Source of the DNA: Peteryoungia algae
GTDB taxonomy: Bacteria > Pseudomonadota > Alphaproteobacteria > Rhizobiales > Rhizobiaceae
Reading direction: 5' to 3'
Assembly (NCBI RefSeq): GCF_030369675.1
Contig: NZ_CP128477.1
Span: 806,001 to 870,000 of the forward strand
DNA length: 64,000 nt
Below, one piece after another: positions 45,181-58,057 of the stretch. The position numbers were made by a program, and so were the translations under genes. The notes beneath the pieces are model-generated. The model was given only the letters and a program-made list of their open reading frames with translations, was not told where the DNA came from and did not search any database. Within the stretch, counting starts at the first letter, position 1, and each line of letters begins with the position of its first letter.

Positions 45181-45951
45181 ATGACACCGGATGTTCGTCC
45201 GCTGGTTGCGGGCAATTGGAAGATGAACGGCACGCGGGCTTCGCTCGACCAGATCAAGGCGATCGCGGAAGGCGTCCAGGGCCCCCTGTCTGAGAAGGTC
45301 GATTGCCTGATCTGCCCACCGGCGACCTTGCTCTATGTTGCGACGGCACTGTGCACCGACAGCCCGCTGCAGATCGGCGCGCAGGACTGCCACCAGAACG
45401 TATCCGGCGCGCATACCGGTGACATCGCAGCTGAAATGATCGCGGATTGTTTCGGTACCCATGTGATTGTCGGCCATTCCGAACGCCGCACCGACCATGC
45501 CGAAACCGACCATCTGGTGCGCGCCAAGGCGGAGGCTGCCTATGCCGCTGACCTGACAGCCATCATCTGCATCGGCGAGACGGCGGAGGAGCGAAAGTCC
45601 GGCCAGACCCTGGATATCCTCAAGCGCCAGCTCGCCGGCTCGGTTCCCGATGGCGCAAAGGCCGAGCGCACCGTGATCGCCTACGAACCGGTCTGGGCGA
45701 TCGGGACGGGGCTGACCCCGACGACGGCCGATGTCGCCGAAGCCCATGCATTTCTGCGGACCGAACTGGCCGAGCGTTTCGGCGCCGAGGGCAAATTGAT
45801 GCCAATCCTCTATGGCGGATCGGTGAAGCCATCGAATGCGAGAGAACTCATGGCCGTCGAGAACGTCGATGGTGCGCTGATCGGCGGTGCAAGCTTGAAG
45901 GCCGAAGATTTCCTCGCCATATACCGGGTCTACGAGGACCTCACCGCCTGA
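45181..45951 (+). CDS. tpiA: Triosephosphate isomerase
   Basis: A 256-residue TIM-barrel enzyme interconverting dihydroxyacetone phosphate and glyceraldehyde-3-phosphate. Catalytic residues are K14 (GNWKMNG), H99 (VIVGHSERR) and E169 ([11 protein letters not shown], the flexible-loop region), and the phosphate-binding [12 protein letters not shown] is intact. Some rhizobia carry a second isomerase; this copy, next to secG and pyrG, is in the housekeeping position. Confidence 0.97.
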   Translation: MTPDVRPLVAGNWKMNGTRASLDQIKAIAEGVQGPLSEKVDCLICPPATLLYVATALCTDSPLQIGAQDCHQNVSGAHTGDIAAEMIADCFGTHVIVGHSERRTDHAETDHLVRAKAEAAYAADLTAIICIGETAEERKSGQTLDILKRQLAGSVPDGAKAERTVIAYEPVWAIGTGLTPTTADVAEAHAFLRTELAERFGAEGKLMPILYGGSVKPSNARELMAVENVDGALIGGASLKAEDFLAIYRVYEDLTA

Positions 45952-46059
45952 AGGGCAAAGCCTGGAAATGCGGAGTAGGGGGTTTCATTGCCCGTTCCTC
46001 TCATGTAAAGAGCCGCCAACCTCATTGATTTTGCCCCTGTCGGGCAGGATGGACATTCC

Positions 46060-46461
46060 ATGCAGACCGTATTGCTCGTAATTTATCTCATGGTCGTCGT
46101 CGCTCTGATCGGCGTCGTCCTCATCCAGCGGTCGGAAGGCGGCGGTCTCGGTGTCGGTGGCGGATCGGGCTTCATGTCTGCGCGTGGCACGGCGAATGCC
46201 CTGACCCGCACGACGGCTATCCTCGCGACCCTGTTCTTCATCATCTCGCTGGCGCTTGGCATTCTCGCCCGCTACGAAACCCGTCCGACCGATATCCTCG
46301 ACCGGATACCGGCCGGCAGCGGCACCACTCAGGGCGGCGGCAGCGTTCTCGACCAGCTCCCGGGCGCAGCCCCGGCACAGCCCTCGACGACGGCTCCGGC
46401 AGAATCCGCACCGGCGACGCCGGCTCCGGCTGCCGACCCCAACGCCGTTCCGAACAACTGA
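46060..46461 (+). CDS. secG: Preprotein translocase subunit SecG
   Basis: A 133-residue SecG, the small non-essential subunit of the SecYEG channel. Two membrane helices (about residues 3-22 and 52-72) flank the conserved loop LIQRSEGGGLGVGGGSG and FMSARGTANALTRTT. A 60-residue Pro/Ala-rich cytoplasmic tail, rich in APA repeats, is typical of alphaproteobacterial SecG. A strong terminator follows 20 bases after the stop, so pyrG has a separate transcript. Confidence 0.95.
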   Translation: MQTVLLVIYLMVVVALIGVVLIQRSEGGGLGVGGGSGFMSARGTANALTRTTAILATLFFIISLALGILARYETRPTDILDRIPAGSGTTQGGGSVLDQLPGAAPAQPSTTAPAESAPATPAPAADPNAVPNN

Positions 46462-46481
46462 TCGGAACGGGATCCATCACT

Positions 46482-46514
46482 CCGGCGGGCTCCAGGGTCC
46501 GCCGGTTTTCTTTT
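46482..46514 (+). terminator. Intrinsic terminator of secG
   Basis: CCGGCGG (46482-46488) pairs with CCGCCGG (46499-46505) around a 10-nt loop and is followed by TTTTCTTTT. A classical Rho-independent terminator between secG and pyrG. Confidence 0.88.
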
Positions 46515-46520
46515 GTCTGA

Positions 46521-48233
<1,713 letters not shown>

Positions 48234-48257
48234 GACCGATAGCACCATAGCGACCAC

Positions 48258-48283
48258 AGACCCGGCCATGTGCCGGGTCTTTC
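48258..48283 (+). terminator. Intrinsic terminator of pyrG
   Basis: AGACCCGGC (48258-48266) pairs perfectly with GCCGGGTCT (48272-48280) around CATGT, followed by TT. It lies 25 bases past the pyrG stop and before the convergent moeA gene. Confidence 0.78.
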
Positions 48284-48324
48284 GATTCTCGGACAAGGGT
48301 GGAAGGCGCAGACCGCCTGGCCGT

Positions 48325-49539
48325 TCAGGGACGCAGCAACAGGACCGGGACAGTGTCTCCGGCAACGATGGCTGGTGCATAGGGTGGACGCACGATAAGG
48401 CAATCGGATTGCGCGAAGATCCGCATCATCGATGAATCCTGTTTGCCGAAGCTCTCGACGGCGGGCATGTCCCCCCAGCCATCCATCAGCCGCGCCCGGA
48501 CATAGTCCTGCCGCTTGTCGTTGGCAGACAGCGCGGTGTGTGACCGGGCAATTGCCATGCGCTGTCGTGGCTGTCGATGCCCTAGATGGCAGAGCAGGGG
48601 CTCCAGGAAGAGAAGCCCGCAAACGAGGCTGGAAATCGGATTGCCAGGAAGCCCAAGGACGTGCATCTCGTCCAGCCGTCCGACCATCAGCGGCTTGCCC
48701 GGCCGCATGGCGATCCGCCAGAAATCGAGCTGCATGCCGGCTGAAACCAGCGTGGGCTGAACCAGGTCGTGATCGCCGACCGAGGCGCCACCGAGCGTGA
48801 CGAGCACGTCGGCACGGCAATCACGCGCCCGATTGACCGCATTCAGCAGCAGATCCCGATCGTCAGGCACGATGCCGAGGTCGAGGATCTCAGCACCATT
48901 GTCTCGCGCGAGTGCTGTTATACCAAATGTGTTGGATCCGATGATCTGGCTCGGACCGGGGGTGCTGCCGGGCGAGACAAGCTCGTCGCCGGTAGCAAGG
49001 ATCGCGATCTTCGGACGTCGGAAGACGGGAAGCCGCGCATGGTTCATGGCCGCTGCCAGCGTCAGGTGACTGAAATCGAGCTGAATACCCGCAGCGAGAG
49101 CTACGTCGCCCTCGGCAAAATCCTGACCTCTCGGACGGATGTGGCGGCTCTTTGTAACGGCAAAGGCTGTGCGGATCCGCCCGTCATCGAGCTTTTCGGC
49201 ATCTTCCTGAAGAAGAATGGTGTCGGCTCCATCCGGGACGGGTGCACCGGTGAAGATCCGCACGGTCTCGCCGGGACCGACCTTGCCCGAAAATCCATGA
49301 CCAGCTGCTGACTCGCCGATGACGGTGAGCACGGATCCCACCGCGGCTGCGTCTCCCGCGCGAAGCGCGTAACCATCCATGGCGGATGCATCAAAGGGTG
49401 GTTGGGTGAGCCGGGCGCTGAGGTCGGCCGCGAGCACGCGACCATTGGCGTCAGAAAGGGCAATCTCTTCAGTCGCGACAATCGGACGGGCTGCGGCCAG
49501 AAGCCGCGCCAGCGCGTCCTCGACCGGTAGCAGCGACAT
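48325..49539 (-). CDS. moeA: Molybdopterin molybdotransferase MoeA
   Basis: A 404-residue MoeA that inserts molybdate into adenylated molybdopterin. Its N-terminal segments include TQPPFDASAMDGYALRAGD. Domain III carries KIAILATGDELVSPG and LVTLGGASVGDHDLV, the MoCF-type nucleotide-binding motif, and GLPGNPISSLV. ATG 49539 overlaps the moaC stop (TGATG on the coding strand), the last link of a coupled trpD-trpC-moaC-moeA string. Confidence 0.95.
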   Translation of the reverse strand: MSLLPVEDALARLLAAARPIVATEEIALSDANGRVLAADLSARLTQPPFDASAMDGYALRAGDAAAVGSVLTVIGESAAGHGFSGKVGPGETVRIFTGAPVPDGADTILLQEDAEKLDDGRIRTAFAVTKSRHIRPRGQDFAEGDVALAAGIQLDFSHLTLAAAMNHARLPVFRRPKIAILATGDELVSPGSTPGPSQIIGSNTFGITALARDNGAEILDLGIVPDDRDLLLNAVNRARDCRADVLVTLGGASVGDHDLVQPTLVSAGMQLDFWRIAMRPGKPLMVGRLDEMHVLGLPGNPISSLVCGLLFLEPLLCHLGHRQPRQRMAIARSHTALSANDKRQDYVRARLMDGWGDMPAVESFGKQDSSMMRIFAQSDCLIVRPPYAPAIVAGDTVPVLLLRP

Positions 49540-50036
49540 CAGTTGCGCTCCGGATGGCGGAAATCGCCCGACTTGCCGCCACTTTTCTCCAATACGCGGA
49601 TGCCGCCGATTTCCATCGTCTTGTCGACGGCTTTCGCCATGTCGTAGATCGTCAGGCAGGTGACCGAGACAGCCGTCAGCGCTTCCATCTCGACGCCGGT
49701 CTTGCCGGTCAGCTTGACGGTTGCCTCGACCCTCAGTCCGGGAAGGGCCGGATCTTCGGCGATGTCGACGGTGACTTTCGACAGCATCAGCGGATGGCAG
49801 AGCGGGATGAGATTGCTGGTCTGCTTGGCCGCCATGATGCCGGCGATCCGAGCGGAGCCAATCACGTCGCCCTTCTTGGCATTCCCGGCCATGATCGTTG
49901 CAAGAGTGCCGGGATTCATCCGCACAAATCCTTCGGCGACCGCGACACGAACCGTGTCATTCTTGGCAGAAACATCCACCATATGCGCCTCACCGGAGGC
50001 GCCGATATGCGTCAGTCCGCCGGGCGCGGCCGTCAT
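49539..50036 (-). CDS. moaC: Cyclic pyranopterin monophosphate synthase MoaC
   Basis: A 165-residue MoaC, converting the MoaA product to cyclic pyranopterin monophosphate, the first stable molybdopterin precursor. Conserved motifs are [26 protein letters not shown] and [20 protein letters not shown], plus [15 protein letters not shown] at the C-terminus. ATG 50036 overlaps the trpC stop by four bases (ATGA). moaA, moaD and moaE are not in this window. Confidence 0.96.
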   Translation of the reverse strand: MTAAPGGLTHIGASGEAHMVDVSAKNDTVRVAVAEGFVRMNPGTLATIMAGNAKKGDVIGSARIAGIMAAKQTSNLIPLCHPLMLSKVTVDIAEDPALPGLRVEATVKLTGKTGVEMEALTAVSVTCLTIYDMAKAVDKTMEIGGIRVLEKSGGKSGDFRHPERN

Positions 50037-50848
50037 TCGGCCGCCAGGGTGCCGGTCCTGCCGGTCAGCAGCAGGCGCGTTGCAGAAGCGACGTCGTCCT
50101 TGCGCATCAGGCTTTCGCCGACGAGGAAGGTCGAAATACCGGATTTCTCCAGCCGCTGGCAATCCTCATAGGTGAAGATACCGCTTTCGCCGACCAGCAG
50201 CCGATCGTCTGGGACCATGGGCGCCAGCTCTTCGCTGACAGTGAGGCTGACCTCGAAGGTGCGCAGATTGCGGTTGTTGATGCCGACCAGCGGCGACTTG
50301 AGCTTTAGTGCCCGTTCCATCTCTTCGGCATCATGCACTTCGACCAGCACGTCCATGCCGAGTTCGAAGGCGAGGCCCTCGAGCTCAGCCGCTTCGCCGT
50401 CCGACAGCGAGGCCATGATGAGCAAGATGCAGTCGCCGCCCCAGGCGCGCGCTTCATAGACCTGATAGGCGTCGAACATGAAGTCCTTGCGCAGGGCCGG
50501 CAGGCTGCAGGCCTTGCGCGCCGCCGTCAGAAACTCCGGGGCGCCCTGAAAGCTCGGCGTATCCGTGAGCACCGAGAGGCAGGTTGCGCCGCCGGCCTCA
50601 TAGGCCGCAGCGAGCAATGGCGGATCAAAATCCGGTCGGATCAAGCCCTTGGATGGACTTGCCTTCTTTATCTCGGCGATCAGGCCGAAGCGGCCTTCGT
50701 TCCGGGCGTGCAGAAGCGCATCATGAAAACCGCGCGGCGCGTCCTGGGCCGCGACCCGGTCCTTGAGTTCGGCGAGCGAAACGGCAGCCTTTGCCGCCGC
50801 GATTTCTTCCCGCTTGTATGTCTCTATGCGCTTCAGGATGTCGGTCAT
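50033..50848 (-). CDS. trpC: Indole-3-glycerol phosphate synthase
   Basis: A 271-residue TIM-barrel enzyme of tryptophan synthesis. The catalytic lysine region reads [13 protein letters not shown], followed by [32 protein letters not shown] and [12 protein letters not shown], the phosphate-binding strands. It is mono-functional, without a TrpF fusion. ATG 50848 starts ten bases after trpD; the frame is open to 50917. Its end overlaps moaC. Confidence 0.97.
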   Translation of the reverse strand: MTDILKRIETYKREEIAAAKAAVSLAELKDRVAAQDAPRGFHDALLHARNEGRFGLIAEIKKASPSKGLIRPDFDPPLLAAAYEAGGATCLSVLTDTPSFQGAPEFLTAARKACSLPALRKDFMFDAYQVYEARAWGGDCILLIMASLSDGEAAELEGLAFELGMDVLVEVHDAEEMERALKLKSPLVGINNRNLRTFEVSLTVSEELAPMVPDDRLLVGESGIFTYEDCQRLEKSGISTFLVGESLMRKDDVASATRLLLTGRTGTLAAE

Positions 50849-50858
50849 GGTCTGGAGC

Positions 50859-51881
50859 TTAGCCCTGAGTGGCGGAATTGGAAATGGTGACCAGCGTTTC
50901 GAGTGCGCGTGCAGCACTGCCGGTATCGAGTGACTGGCTGGCGAGATGCATGCCCTCGGTCACGTCCTGTGCCTTGCCGGCGACGATGAGTGACGCGGCC
51001 GCGTTGCACAGTGCCACGTCGCGATAGGCTGTCTTGGCCCCGCCGAGCACGTCCCGGAGGGCCGCCGCATTCACCGCGCCATCGCCACCGCGGATGGCAT
51101 CGAGTGACACGGTTTCGACACCGAAATCGTCGGGGGAGAGCTCGAAGCTTCGGATGTCGCCATCCTTGAGTTCCGCCACATGGCTCGGACCGGTCGTGGT
51201 GATTTCGTCGAGGCCGCTGCCATGAACGACCCAGGCACTGGTCAGCCCGAGGTCCCGCAAGGCTTCAGCCCCGGGGATGAGCCATTCCGGCGAATAGACG
51301 CCGAAAAGCTGTTTCTTGACCCGTGCCGGGCTCGAAAGCGGGCCGACAATATTGAAGATGGTGCGGGCGCCCAGTTCGACACGGGCGGGTCCGACATGGC
51401 GCATGGCCGGATGATGCAGCTGTGCGAACATAAAGCCGATCCCGGCCTCCCGAATGCAGCGCGAGATCAGGTCAGGCTCGATGTCGAGTTTCACTCCGAG
51501 CTGCGAGAGCGCATCGGCGGTGCCGGATTTCGAGCTGAGCGCTCGGTTGCCGTGCTTGGCGACCGGAACCCCCGCACCGGCGACGATCAGCGCTGCCAGC
51601 GTGGAGATATTGTAGGTGTTGGTGCCGTCGCCGCCGGTTCCGACGATGTCGATTGCGTCTTCAGGCGCATCCACCGGAACCATCTTCTGCCGCATGATGG
51701 ACACAGCGCCGGCGATTTCGTCGACGGTCTCGCCGCGCACACGCAAGCCCATCAGGAAGCCGCCGACTTGCGCCATGCTGGCTTCGCCCGACATCAGGAT
51801 TTCGAATGCGTCGCTTGCTTCCTGTCGCGTCAGTGGCTGGCGCGCAGCGATCTTGGCGATGAAGGGTTTCAACCCGGACAT
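50859..51881 (-). CDS. trpD: Anthranilate phosphoribosyltransferase
   Basis: A 340-residue TrpD joining anthranilate to PRPP. The glycine-rich PRPP loop is [16 protein letters not shown], followed by [20 protein letters not shown] and the helical N-terminal domain with [14 protein letters not shown]. It lies 28 bases after the ppiD-like gene and just before trpC. The usual trpG partner is not in the window, and rhizobia typically carry a fused trpE(G) elsewhere. Confidence 0.97.
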   Translation of the reverse strand: MSGLKPFIAKIAARQPLTRQEASDAFEILMSGEASMAQVGGFLMGLRVRGETVDEIAGAVSIMRQKMVPVDAPEDAIDIVGTGGDGTNTYNISTLAALIVAGAGVPVAKHGNRALSSKSGTADALSQLGVKLDIEPDLISRCIREAGIGFMFAQLHHPAMRHVGPARVELGARTIFNIVGPLSSPARVKKQLFGVYSPEWLIPGAEALRDLGLTSAWVVHGSGLDEITTTGPSHVAELKDGDIRSFELSPDDFGVETVSLDAIRGGDGAVNAAALRDVLGGAKTAYRDVALCNAAASLIVAGKAQDVTEGMHLASQSLDTGSAARALETLVTISNSATQG

Positions 51882-51909
51882 GACACAGCTCCCCCTTGAT
51901 GGTCTGCGT

Positions 51910-53799
51910 TTATCGAACGATGGCCTGCTGGGCCAACGCCTGATTGAAGACCACGCCGTATTCCGCTTGCAGCTGGCTCACCATCTGGTCGAGAATGTCG
52001 TCTCCGGCCGCATTGGCCAGCTGGCCGATCTGCTGGTCCTCGCTCAGCGGGACGCCGCCGGTCGGCTGATCGCGGACAGCCGTGACCGAAAGCAGGATCT
52101 GCGTCGAGGGATCGGCGCCCGACGCGGTCGCGACCGTGCCCTGCGGGCCCGAGAAGGCGGCTGTGACGGCTGCCGGCCCAAGAACGGCATCTTCACTGCG
52201 GCGGGTAATGCCGGCCTTGCTTTCGACGGCGATGCCGAGTTCGGACGCGATATCCTCCAGCTTGCCGCCGTCGGCGATCCGCTTGCGCAGGCTCTCGGCG
52301 AGGGCGCCGAGCGCAATGCGCTGCTGTTCGGCCGTCCAGTCAGCCACGGCCTTTTCGCGCACTTCGGCAAGTTCCCGGTCACGTTCCGGCTTGATATCGG
52401 TGACATCGAACCAGATGAAGCCATTGTTGCCGAGATTGACCGGAAGAGCTTCGATACCGATGTCGGTGCGGAAGACTTCCGTCAGCAGCTTGTCACGCTC
52501 CGGAATGCCCGCAATTTCCGTTTCGCGATTGTCGAGGCCGCGGCGGTCGATGTCGGTGATGGTCGCAGTCTTGAGCCTGAGCTGGTCTGCGGCTTCCTTC
52601 AGCGTCGAACCGCCGGCGCGCAGGTCTTCGAACTGGTCGTGCACGGTGGTGATATCGGCGATCGCAGCGGCTTCGGCAAGCGCAGTGCGGATCTCTTCCT
52701 TCACCTCGTCAAGGCTCTGGGTGCGTCCATCCTTGATGTTGCTGATGCGGAGGATCACCGGTCCGAGCGCCCCGTCGACTACGGGGGTGGTGCCACCTTC
52801 CGTCGTGACGGCGAAGGCCGCTTCCGCAAGGGCCGGATCGGGCAGGCGGTCGCGGGTGAATTCGCCCAGCAGCACGTCGCCCGCAGTCTTGCCCTGATCG
52901 CTAACCAGCTGGTCGAAGCTAGTGCCGTTCTGAAGTTCCGAAAGGGCGGCATCCGCAACTTCACGATTTTCGAAGGACAGCTGCTCGATGGTGCGCGTGC
53001 CCGCGATTTCGTAGGTCGCCTTCCGGCGTTCGTAATCTTCGCGGATCTGTTCGTCGGTGATCGCAGACGTGTCCGCGATGTCGGCAGGCTCGAGCTTCAC
53101 ATAGTTGAAGCTGCGATATTCCGGAGCCCGATAGCCCGACTTTGTCGTGTCGAACCAGGCAGCGAGCGTCGCGTCGTCGGGTGCCTTGACCGGCTCTATA
53201 TTGGCATTGGTCAGCAGCAGATAATTGATGTCACGGTTCTCGTAACGATAGGACTTGATCGCATCGATGAGCACCTTGGGAGCGACGAAGCCGTCCGCAG
53301 TGGCATCGACGATCTGGCTGCGGATCGCGACCTTGGAGCGTTCCTGGATGTAGTCGTCTTCACGCAGGCCCGCACTGCGCAGGCGAGAGGAGAACAGGCC
53401 ACGGTCGAAGCTGCCGGCTGCATTCTTGAAGGCCGGATCATCGGCGATCAGCTGCGCCAGTCGATCCTGCGAAAGCCCGAGGTTCATGTCTGTGGCGAGC
53501 TGATCGAGGGCTGCGCCGGCTGCGAGCTGCGAAAACACCTGTGCCTCGATGCCGAAGGCTCGCGCCTGCTCGGTGGTGAGCTGCATGCCGAACCGGCTGC
53601 TCATGTCCGACACCTGCCGCTGATAGGCGAAGGCAAAGTCGCTCGACGAAACCGTCTGGTCTCCGACGGCGACAACGGTATCGGACGTGTTGCTGAACAG
53701 CGATGCCGATACGCCCCAGACGCCGAAGGAGGCGACGAGCAGGACAAGCAGGATCTTGGCGAACAGGGTTTGGGAAGCTTTTCTCAAGACGACGAGCAT
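51910..53799 (-). CDS. PpiD-like periplasmic peptidyl-prolyl isomerase
   Basis: A 629-residue SurA-N/parvulin chaperone anchored by one N-terminal membrane helix (about residues 10-33, [18 protein letters not shown]). A SurA-type chaperone domain follows (about 38-190), then parvulin-like rotamase segments around 230-380 with [13 protein letters not shown] in the C-terminal part. It would assist folding of proteins leaving the Sec channel. It heads the minus-strand trpDC-moaC-moeA string, a conserved rhizobial association with no known biochemical reason. Confidence 0.9.
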   Translation of the reverse strand: MLVVLRKASQTLFAKILLVLLVASFGVWGVSASLFSNTSDTVVAVGDQTVSSSDFAFAYQRQVSDMSSRFGMQLTTEQARAFGIEAQVFSQLAAGAALDQLATDMNLGLSQDRLAQLIADDPAFKNAAGSFDRGLFSSRLRSAGLREDDYIQERSKVAIRSQIVDATADGFVAPKVLIDAIKSYRYENRDINYLLLTNANIEPVKAPDDATLAAWFDTTKSGYRAPEYRSFNYVKLEPADIADTSAITDEQIREDYERRKATYEIAGTRTIEQLSFENREVADAALSELQNGTSFDQLVSDQGKTAGDVLLGEFTRDRLPDPALAEAAFAVTTEGGTTPVVDGALGPVILRISNIKDGRTQSLDEVKEEIRTALAEAAAIADITTVHDQFEDLRAGGSTLKEAADQLRLKTATITDIDRRGLDNRETEIAGIPERDKLLTEVFRTDIGIEALPVNLGNNGFIWFDVTDIKPERDRELAEVREKAVADWTAEQQRIALGALAESLRKRIADGGKLEDIASELGIAVESKAGITRRSEDAVLGPAAVTAAFSGPQGTVATASGADPSTQILLSVTAVRDQPTGGVPLSEDQQIGQLANAAGDDILDQMVSQLQAEYGVVFNQALAQQAIVR

Positions 53800-53969
53800 C
53801 GGGACGCATGAACCTCATTGTAATTCTTCGTGTGGGACGAAGCAGGTTGACTTCCTTAGAACAAAGCTCTCGGGAAATGAAGGCATCAGGGTGCGAAATG
53901 CGCAGCCATCACGCGGAGTTTGACCGCTTTGGGCCCGCCGGACAGACAATCAGCCAACCGAAACGAAAA

Positions 53970-53991
53970 AAGGCCGGACAGAGCCGGCCTT
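53970..53991 (-). terminator. Intrinsic terminator of gltA
   Basis: AAGGCCGG (53970-53977) pairs with CCGGCCTT (53984-53991) around a 6-nt loop, followed on the minus strand by six T (counting the stem end). It lies 25 bases past the gltA stop. The remainder of the 217-base gap to ppiD shows no gene. Confidence 0.87.
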
Positions 53992-54016
53992 CTTGATCGC
54001 GATGATAACGGGCGCC

Positions 54017-55306
54017 TCAGCGTTCCGAAAGTGCCTTGTAGTCCCGCTGCGGCTCACCGGTATAGAGCTGGCGCGGGCGACCGATGCGCTGCTGCGGATC
54101 TTCGATCATCTCGTTCCACTGCGCGATCCAGCCGACGGTGCGGGCGAGCGCAAACAGAACGGTGAACATGGTCGTCGGGAATCCGAGCGCACGCAGCGTG
54201 ATGCCCGAGTAGAAGTCGACGTTCGGGTAGAGCTTCTTCTCGATGAAATAGGGATCGTTGAGCGCGATCTTCTCGAGTTCGAGCGCGACCTTCATCAGCG
54301 GATCGTCGGCATGGCCGGTGGCTTCGAGGACCTCGTACATGGTCTTCTGCATGATCTTGGCGCGCGGATCGTAGTTCTTGTAGACCCGGTGGCCGAAGCC
54401 CATGAGCCGGAACGGATCATTCTTGTCTTTGGCCTTGGCGATGTATTCGGGAATGCGGTCGACCGAGCCGATTTCCATCAGCATGTTGAGGGCCGCCTCG
54501 TTGGCGCCGCCATGGGCTGGGCCCCAGAGGCAGGCGATGCCGGCCGCGATGCAGGCGAACGGATTGGCGCCCGAGGAACCGGCCAGACGCACGGTCGAGG
54601 TCGAGGCATTCTGCTCATGATCGGCATGCAGGATGAAGATGCGGTCCATGGCACGGGCCAGAACCGGATTCGCCTGGTATTCTTCGCAGGGTACGGCAAA
54701 GCACATGCGCAGGAAGTTCGACGCATAATCGAGGTCGTTCTTCGGATACACGAAAGGCTGGCCGATGTGATATTTGTAGGCCATGGCCGCAATTGTCGGC
54801 ATCTTGGCGATCATGCGCAGCGAGGCGACCATCCGCTGGTGCGGATCGGTGATGTCGGTCGAGTCGTGATAGAAGGCGGAGAGCGCACCGACCGTGCCGA
54901 CCATGACGGCCATCGGATGGGCGTCGCGGCGATAGCCGGAGAAGAACTTGCTCATCTGCTCGTGCACCATCGTGTGATGCGTGACGCGATAATCGAAGTC
55001 CTTCTTCTGCGCTGCCGTCGGCAGTTCGCCGTAGAGAAGAAGGTAGCAGACTTCCAGGAAGTCGCCCTTTTCGGCAAGCTGCTCGATGGGATAACCGCGA
55101 TGCAGAAGCGTGCCTTCGTCGCCGTCGATATAGGTGATCTTGGATTCGCAGGATGCCGTGGACGTGAAGCCCGGATCGTAGGTGAACGTGCCCGTGTGCT
55201 TGTAAAGGGCGGCGATGTCGATGACGTCAGGGCCGATCGTGCCGGCCTTGACGCTCAGGTCGACCGTCTTGTCCCCAAGTTGCAAAGAAGCGCTTTTGTC
55301 CGTCAT
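54017..55306 (-). CDS. gltA: Citrate synthase
   Basis: A 429-residue type II, NADH-sensitive-sized citrate synthase condensing acetyl-CoA and oxaloacetate. Active-site stretches are [36 protein letters not shown] and [15 protein letters not shown], and the N-terminal part includes [23 protein letters not shown] 55306 is preceded by a purine-rich GGAGG. In related genomes gltX usually lies between gltA and comEC; here the genes are divergent with only 267 bases between. Confidence 0.97.
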   Translation of the reverse strand: MTDKSASLQLGDKTVDLSVKAGTIGPDVIDIAALYKHTGTFTYDPGFTSTASCESKITYIDGDEGTLLHRGYPIEQLAEKGDFLEVCYLLLYGELPTAAQKKDFDYRVTHHTMVHEQMSKFFSGYRRDAHPMAVMVGTVGALSAFYHDSTDITDPHQRMVASLRMIAKMPTIAAMAYKYHIGQPFVYPKNDLDYASNFLRMCFAVPCEEYQANPVLARAMDRIFILHADHEQNASTSTVRLAGSSGANPFACIAAGIACLWGPAHGGANEAALNMLMEIGSVDRIPEYIAKAKDKNDPFRLMGFGHRVYKNYDPRAKIMQKTMYEVLEATGHADDPLMKVALELEKIALNDPYFIEKKLYPNVDFYSGITLRALGFPTTMFTVLFALARTVGWIAQWNEMIEDPQQRIGRPRQLYTGEPQRDYKALSER

Positions 55307-55573
55307 GCTGATCCTCCGGTATTGGCGGGAAGGCGTCTCGAAAAAGCCGCCATCGGTTAAGCGTGTTGATGTTAGCTATATGATACCGAAGTTAATGCCA
55401 AGCTATCCAAAGGGCAAATTGTGCATCGCGAAATCGGCAACAATCGAACCGATCGGTTCTTGTCGTTTGCGGCTCGGATAGGCGGCAGAATCACCAGGCT
55501 CTGCAAGCTTTGATTGTTTTTCGTTTTGCCTTATCTTGGCCTTGGATGGTGTGGATCCGGCCGAGCGAGCGCA
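55307..55573. promoter_or_regulatory. Divergent promoter region between gltA and comEC
   Basis: A 267-base gap with an AT-richer stretch near 55360-55440 next to gltA. It should contain the gltA promoter and a promoter for comEC. No gene or recognisable operator is seen. Confidence 0.35.
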
Positions 55574-58057
55574 ATGGTCGAAGTGGCGGAAAAACAGGGG
55601 GAACCAGACATTCGATCCGGTCTGCTGCCGGCTCGTCGCCCTGTGCTTCATCCGCCTTCCTGGTCCACCGCAACTCGTCGGACAGCCTCCGGTTTCCACC
55701 TTTCGATTTCAACCGTTTTGCGTCGCGTCCGCGACTATGTTCGCGAGCGCCTCATGGAGGAGATCAGTTACGGGCATTTCTTCCACTTTGTCCCGGTGTG
55801 CCTCGGTGCCGGCGCTGCAATCTGGTTTTCTTTGTCGAGTCCACCCTTGGCGCCGGTCCTTGCTCCGCTTGTGCTTGCTCTCCTGTTTGCGCTGTCGCGA
55901 TCGGCGCGGGACACGGCGTCAAATCTGATTCTCTGGAGCGCCTGCCTTGCTGTCGTCGGCATGCTGCTTGCGGAGTGGGAGGCGAGGCGCGTTTCGACCG
56001 TCATCATCGACCAGCCGCTCGTCACCACCGTGACTGGTATCGTCGAGCGCAGGGAGCAAGGCGCGGCCGGCGAGTGGCGCTATACGCTGAGGCTGACGGG
56101 GACGGTGGAGCCTACCGTGCGGCGGCCGCCTGAAAGGGTCACTCTGCTGGCACGCAGCAAACATGCACCGGCTGCGATCGGCGACTGGCTCAGCGGGCGG
56201 GCGCGGCTCTCGCCACCGTCGGGTCCCGCCTTGCCCGGTCTGAACGACTTTGCCTTTCAAAGCTATTTCTCCGGCATCGGCGCTGTCGGTTTCTTTCTCG
56301 GTCCGCCTCAGGCGAAACTGGCCGGAGAGGATAATGGAGCCGGGTTGGTCGCGCGCTTCGATGCGGCATTGTTCTCCCTGCGGGACCGGATCTCGAATCG
56401 CATCCGCTCCGTCATTCCAGGCGATCCTGGCGCCTTTGCCGCCTCGATCATCACGGGAGAGCGTCGCTCCATGTCGACCGCGGCGACCGAGGCGCTTCGG
56501 GCTTCGGGCCTTGCCCATATCACCGCAATCTCGGGTCTCAACATGGCCCTCGCCGCCGGCATATTTTTCGTCGGCCTGCGCGGTCTGCTCAGCCTCGTGC
56601 CGGCGCTGGCCGAGCGATATCCGATCAAGAAGATCGCGGCTGCGGGCGCGTTGATTGCCACGACCGGCTATGTGCTCATTTCCGGCTATCAGGTCTCTGC
56701 GCTGCGTGCCTATCTGATGACCGCCATCATGCTGGCTGCAGTTCTCTTCGACCGTCCGGCCGTCAGCCTGCGCAACCTGGCCCTGGCTGCAACAGCCATT
56801 CTTGTCGTACAGCCTTCAGCTGTGATGGGGCCGAGTTTCCAGATGTCCTTTGCGGCCACTGCAGGCCTGATCGCCGGCTATGCCGGCTGGCGCTCCAGGC
56901 CACGGGCCATGCTGCCGCCGATGCGGTCACTCGGCCTGCGCGTTGCTGCGGGCGGCGGAAAACTCATCGGCGGTACTCTGGCGACATCCCTGATCGGCGG
57001 ACTGGCCACCGCAATCTTTGCCATCACCCATTTTCACCGCCTGTCGACCCATGGACTTGAAGCCAACCTCGCCGCCATGCCGCTGATTTCGCTGGTGGTC
57101 ATGCCGGCAGGCTTCATTGCCATGCTGCTCATGCCCTTCGGCCTTGATGCACCCTTCTTCTGGATCATGGGGCAGGGGCTCGAACTGGTTCTGCATGTCG
57201 CCTACATGGTTGCCGGCTGGGGTGGAGGTTACGTCTTTCCGCGCCTACCCGGCTGGTTCATGCTCGGAACGATCACCGGCATGCTCCTGCTGACGCTGTT
57301 TCGCAGCAGTCTCAGACATGCAGGAACCGTCCTGATCGCGGTGACGCTCGTTGCGACATGGCTTGGGCCGAGACAGGAACCCGGTGAACTGATGATCAGC
57401 GAGGATGCGAGACTAGTGGCGCTCTGGAGCGGTGACGGCGCCGCACGGACCCTCGCTATCAACCGAACTCGGCCGCCGGCCTTCATCTTCGATCAATGGC
57501 GACCGGTGCTGGATGTCGAGACGACGATGCCGCCCCAAATGCTTACGATTGGCGAATTGCCAGCGCCACCTGACTGGCGAACCGGAGAGACCTGGAGCGC
57601 AGCGCAGCGATCGGCTGCTGCAACGCTTCTCGATCAATTGACCAAATCTGCCAGGATGGACCGGTTCACCTGCATCAAGCAGGCCTGTGTCGCCCGGATG
57701 GACACGGGGAAATTGCTGATGACCCTCGACCGTCCCGACCTGGTCGGGGTTGGCTGCGACCTTGCCGATGTCGTCGTTCTGGCGGCTCGCACGCGATTGA
57801 CCGCCTGCCGCTCGGGTGCGGCGCTTCTGTCGCAAAGCAGCCTCAGGGCCACCGGCGCTGTCGAAATTTCCGGCCTTGCAGACGCGCCGCAGCACCTGGT
57901 GATCAGAACATCTTTCGAGGGGAAGCCGAGACCGTGGACGCAACACCGCCTCTACGACTGGCGCACGGCATCGGCGGCAGACGAACACACCATCCCCCAA
58001 GCATCAGAAAGCCGGACAACGGCGCAACAACTGTCGCCGACAGCTGACGCTCAGTGA
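55574..58057 (+). CDS. ComEC/Rec2 family DNA-uptake channel-like protein
   Basis: An 827-residue polytopic protein. A DUF4131-like N-terminal region is followed by the Competence domain with [20 protein letters not shown] and many helices to about residue 600. The C-terminal extracytoplasmic part shows no HxHxDH metallo-beta-lactamase motif, so the nuclease function of classical ComEC is absent or lost. No other competence genes are near. ATG 55574 was chosen; the frame opens at 55514. The last seven bases overlap lexA tail to tail. Confidence 0.86.
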   Translation: MVEVAEKQGEPDIRSGLLPARRPVLHPPSWSTATRRTASGFHLSISTVLRRVRDYVRERLMEEISYGHFFHFVPVCLGAGAAIWFSLSSPPLAPVLAPLVLALLFALSRSARDTASNLILWSACLAVVGMLLAEWEARRVSTVIIDQPLVTTVTGIVERREQGAAGEWRYTLRLTGTVEPTVRRPPERVTLLARSKHAPAAIGDWLSGRARLSPPSGPALPGLNDFAFQSYFSGIGAVGFFLGPPQAKLAGEDNGAGLVARFDAALFSLRDRISNRIRSVIPGDPGAFAASIITGERRSMSTAATEALRASGLAHITAISGLNMALAAGIFFVGLRGLLSLVPALAERYPIKKIAAAGALIATTGYVLISGYQVSALRAYLMTAIMLAAVLFDRPAVSLRNLALAATAILVVQPSAVMGPSFQMSFAATAGLIAGYAGWRSRPRAMLPPMRSLGLRVAAGGGKLIGGTLATSLIGGLATAIFAITHFHRLSTHGLEANLAAMPLISLVVMPAGFIAMLLMPFGLDAPFFWIMGQGLELVLHVAYMVAGWGGGYVFPRLPGWFMLGTITGMLLLTLFRSSLRHAGTVLIAVTLVATWLGPRQEPGELMISEDARLVALWSGDGAARTLAINRTRPPAFIFDQWRPVLDVETTMPPQMLTIGELPAPPDWRTGETWSAAQRSAAATLLDQLTKSARMDRFTCIKQACVARMDTGKLLMTLDRPDLVGVGCDLADVVVLAARTRLTACRSGAALLSQSSLRATGAVEISGLADAPQHLVIRTSFEGKPRPWTQHRLYDWRTASAADEHTIPQASESRTTAQQLSPTADAQ

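Noticed and set aside
51616..53811. 731-codon open frame antisense to trpD and the ppiD-like gene
   Set aside because: It spans two well-supported genes on the other strand; no domain is recognisable.
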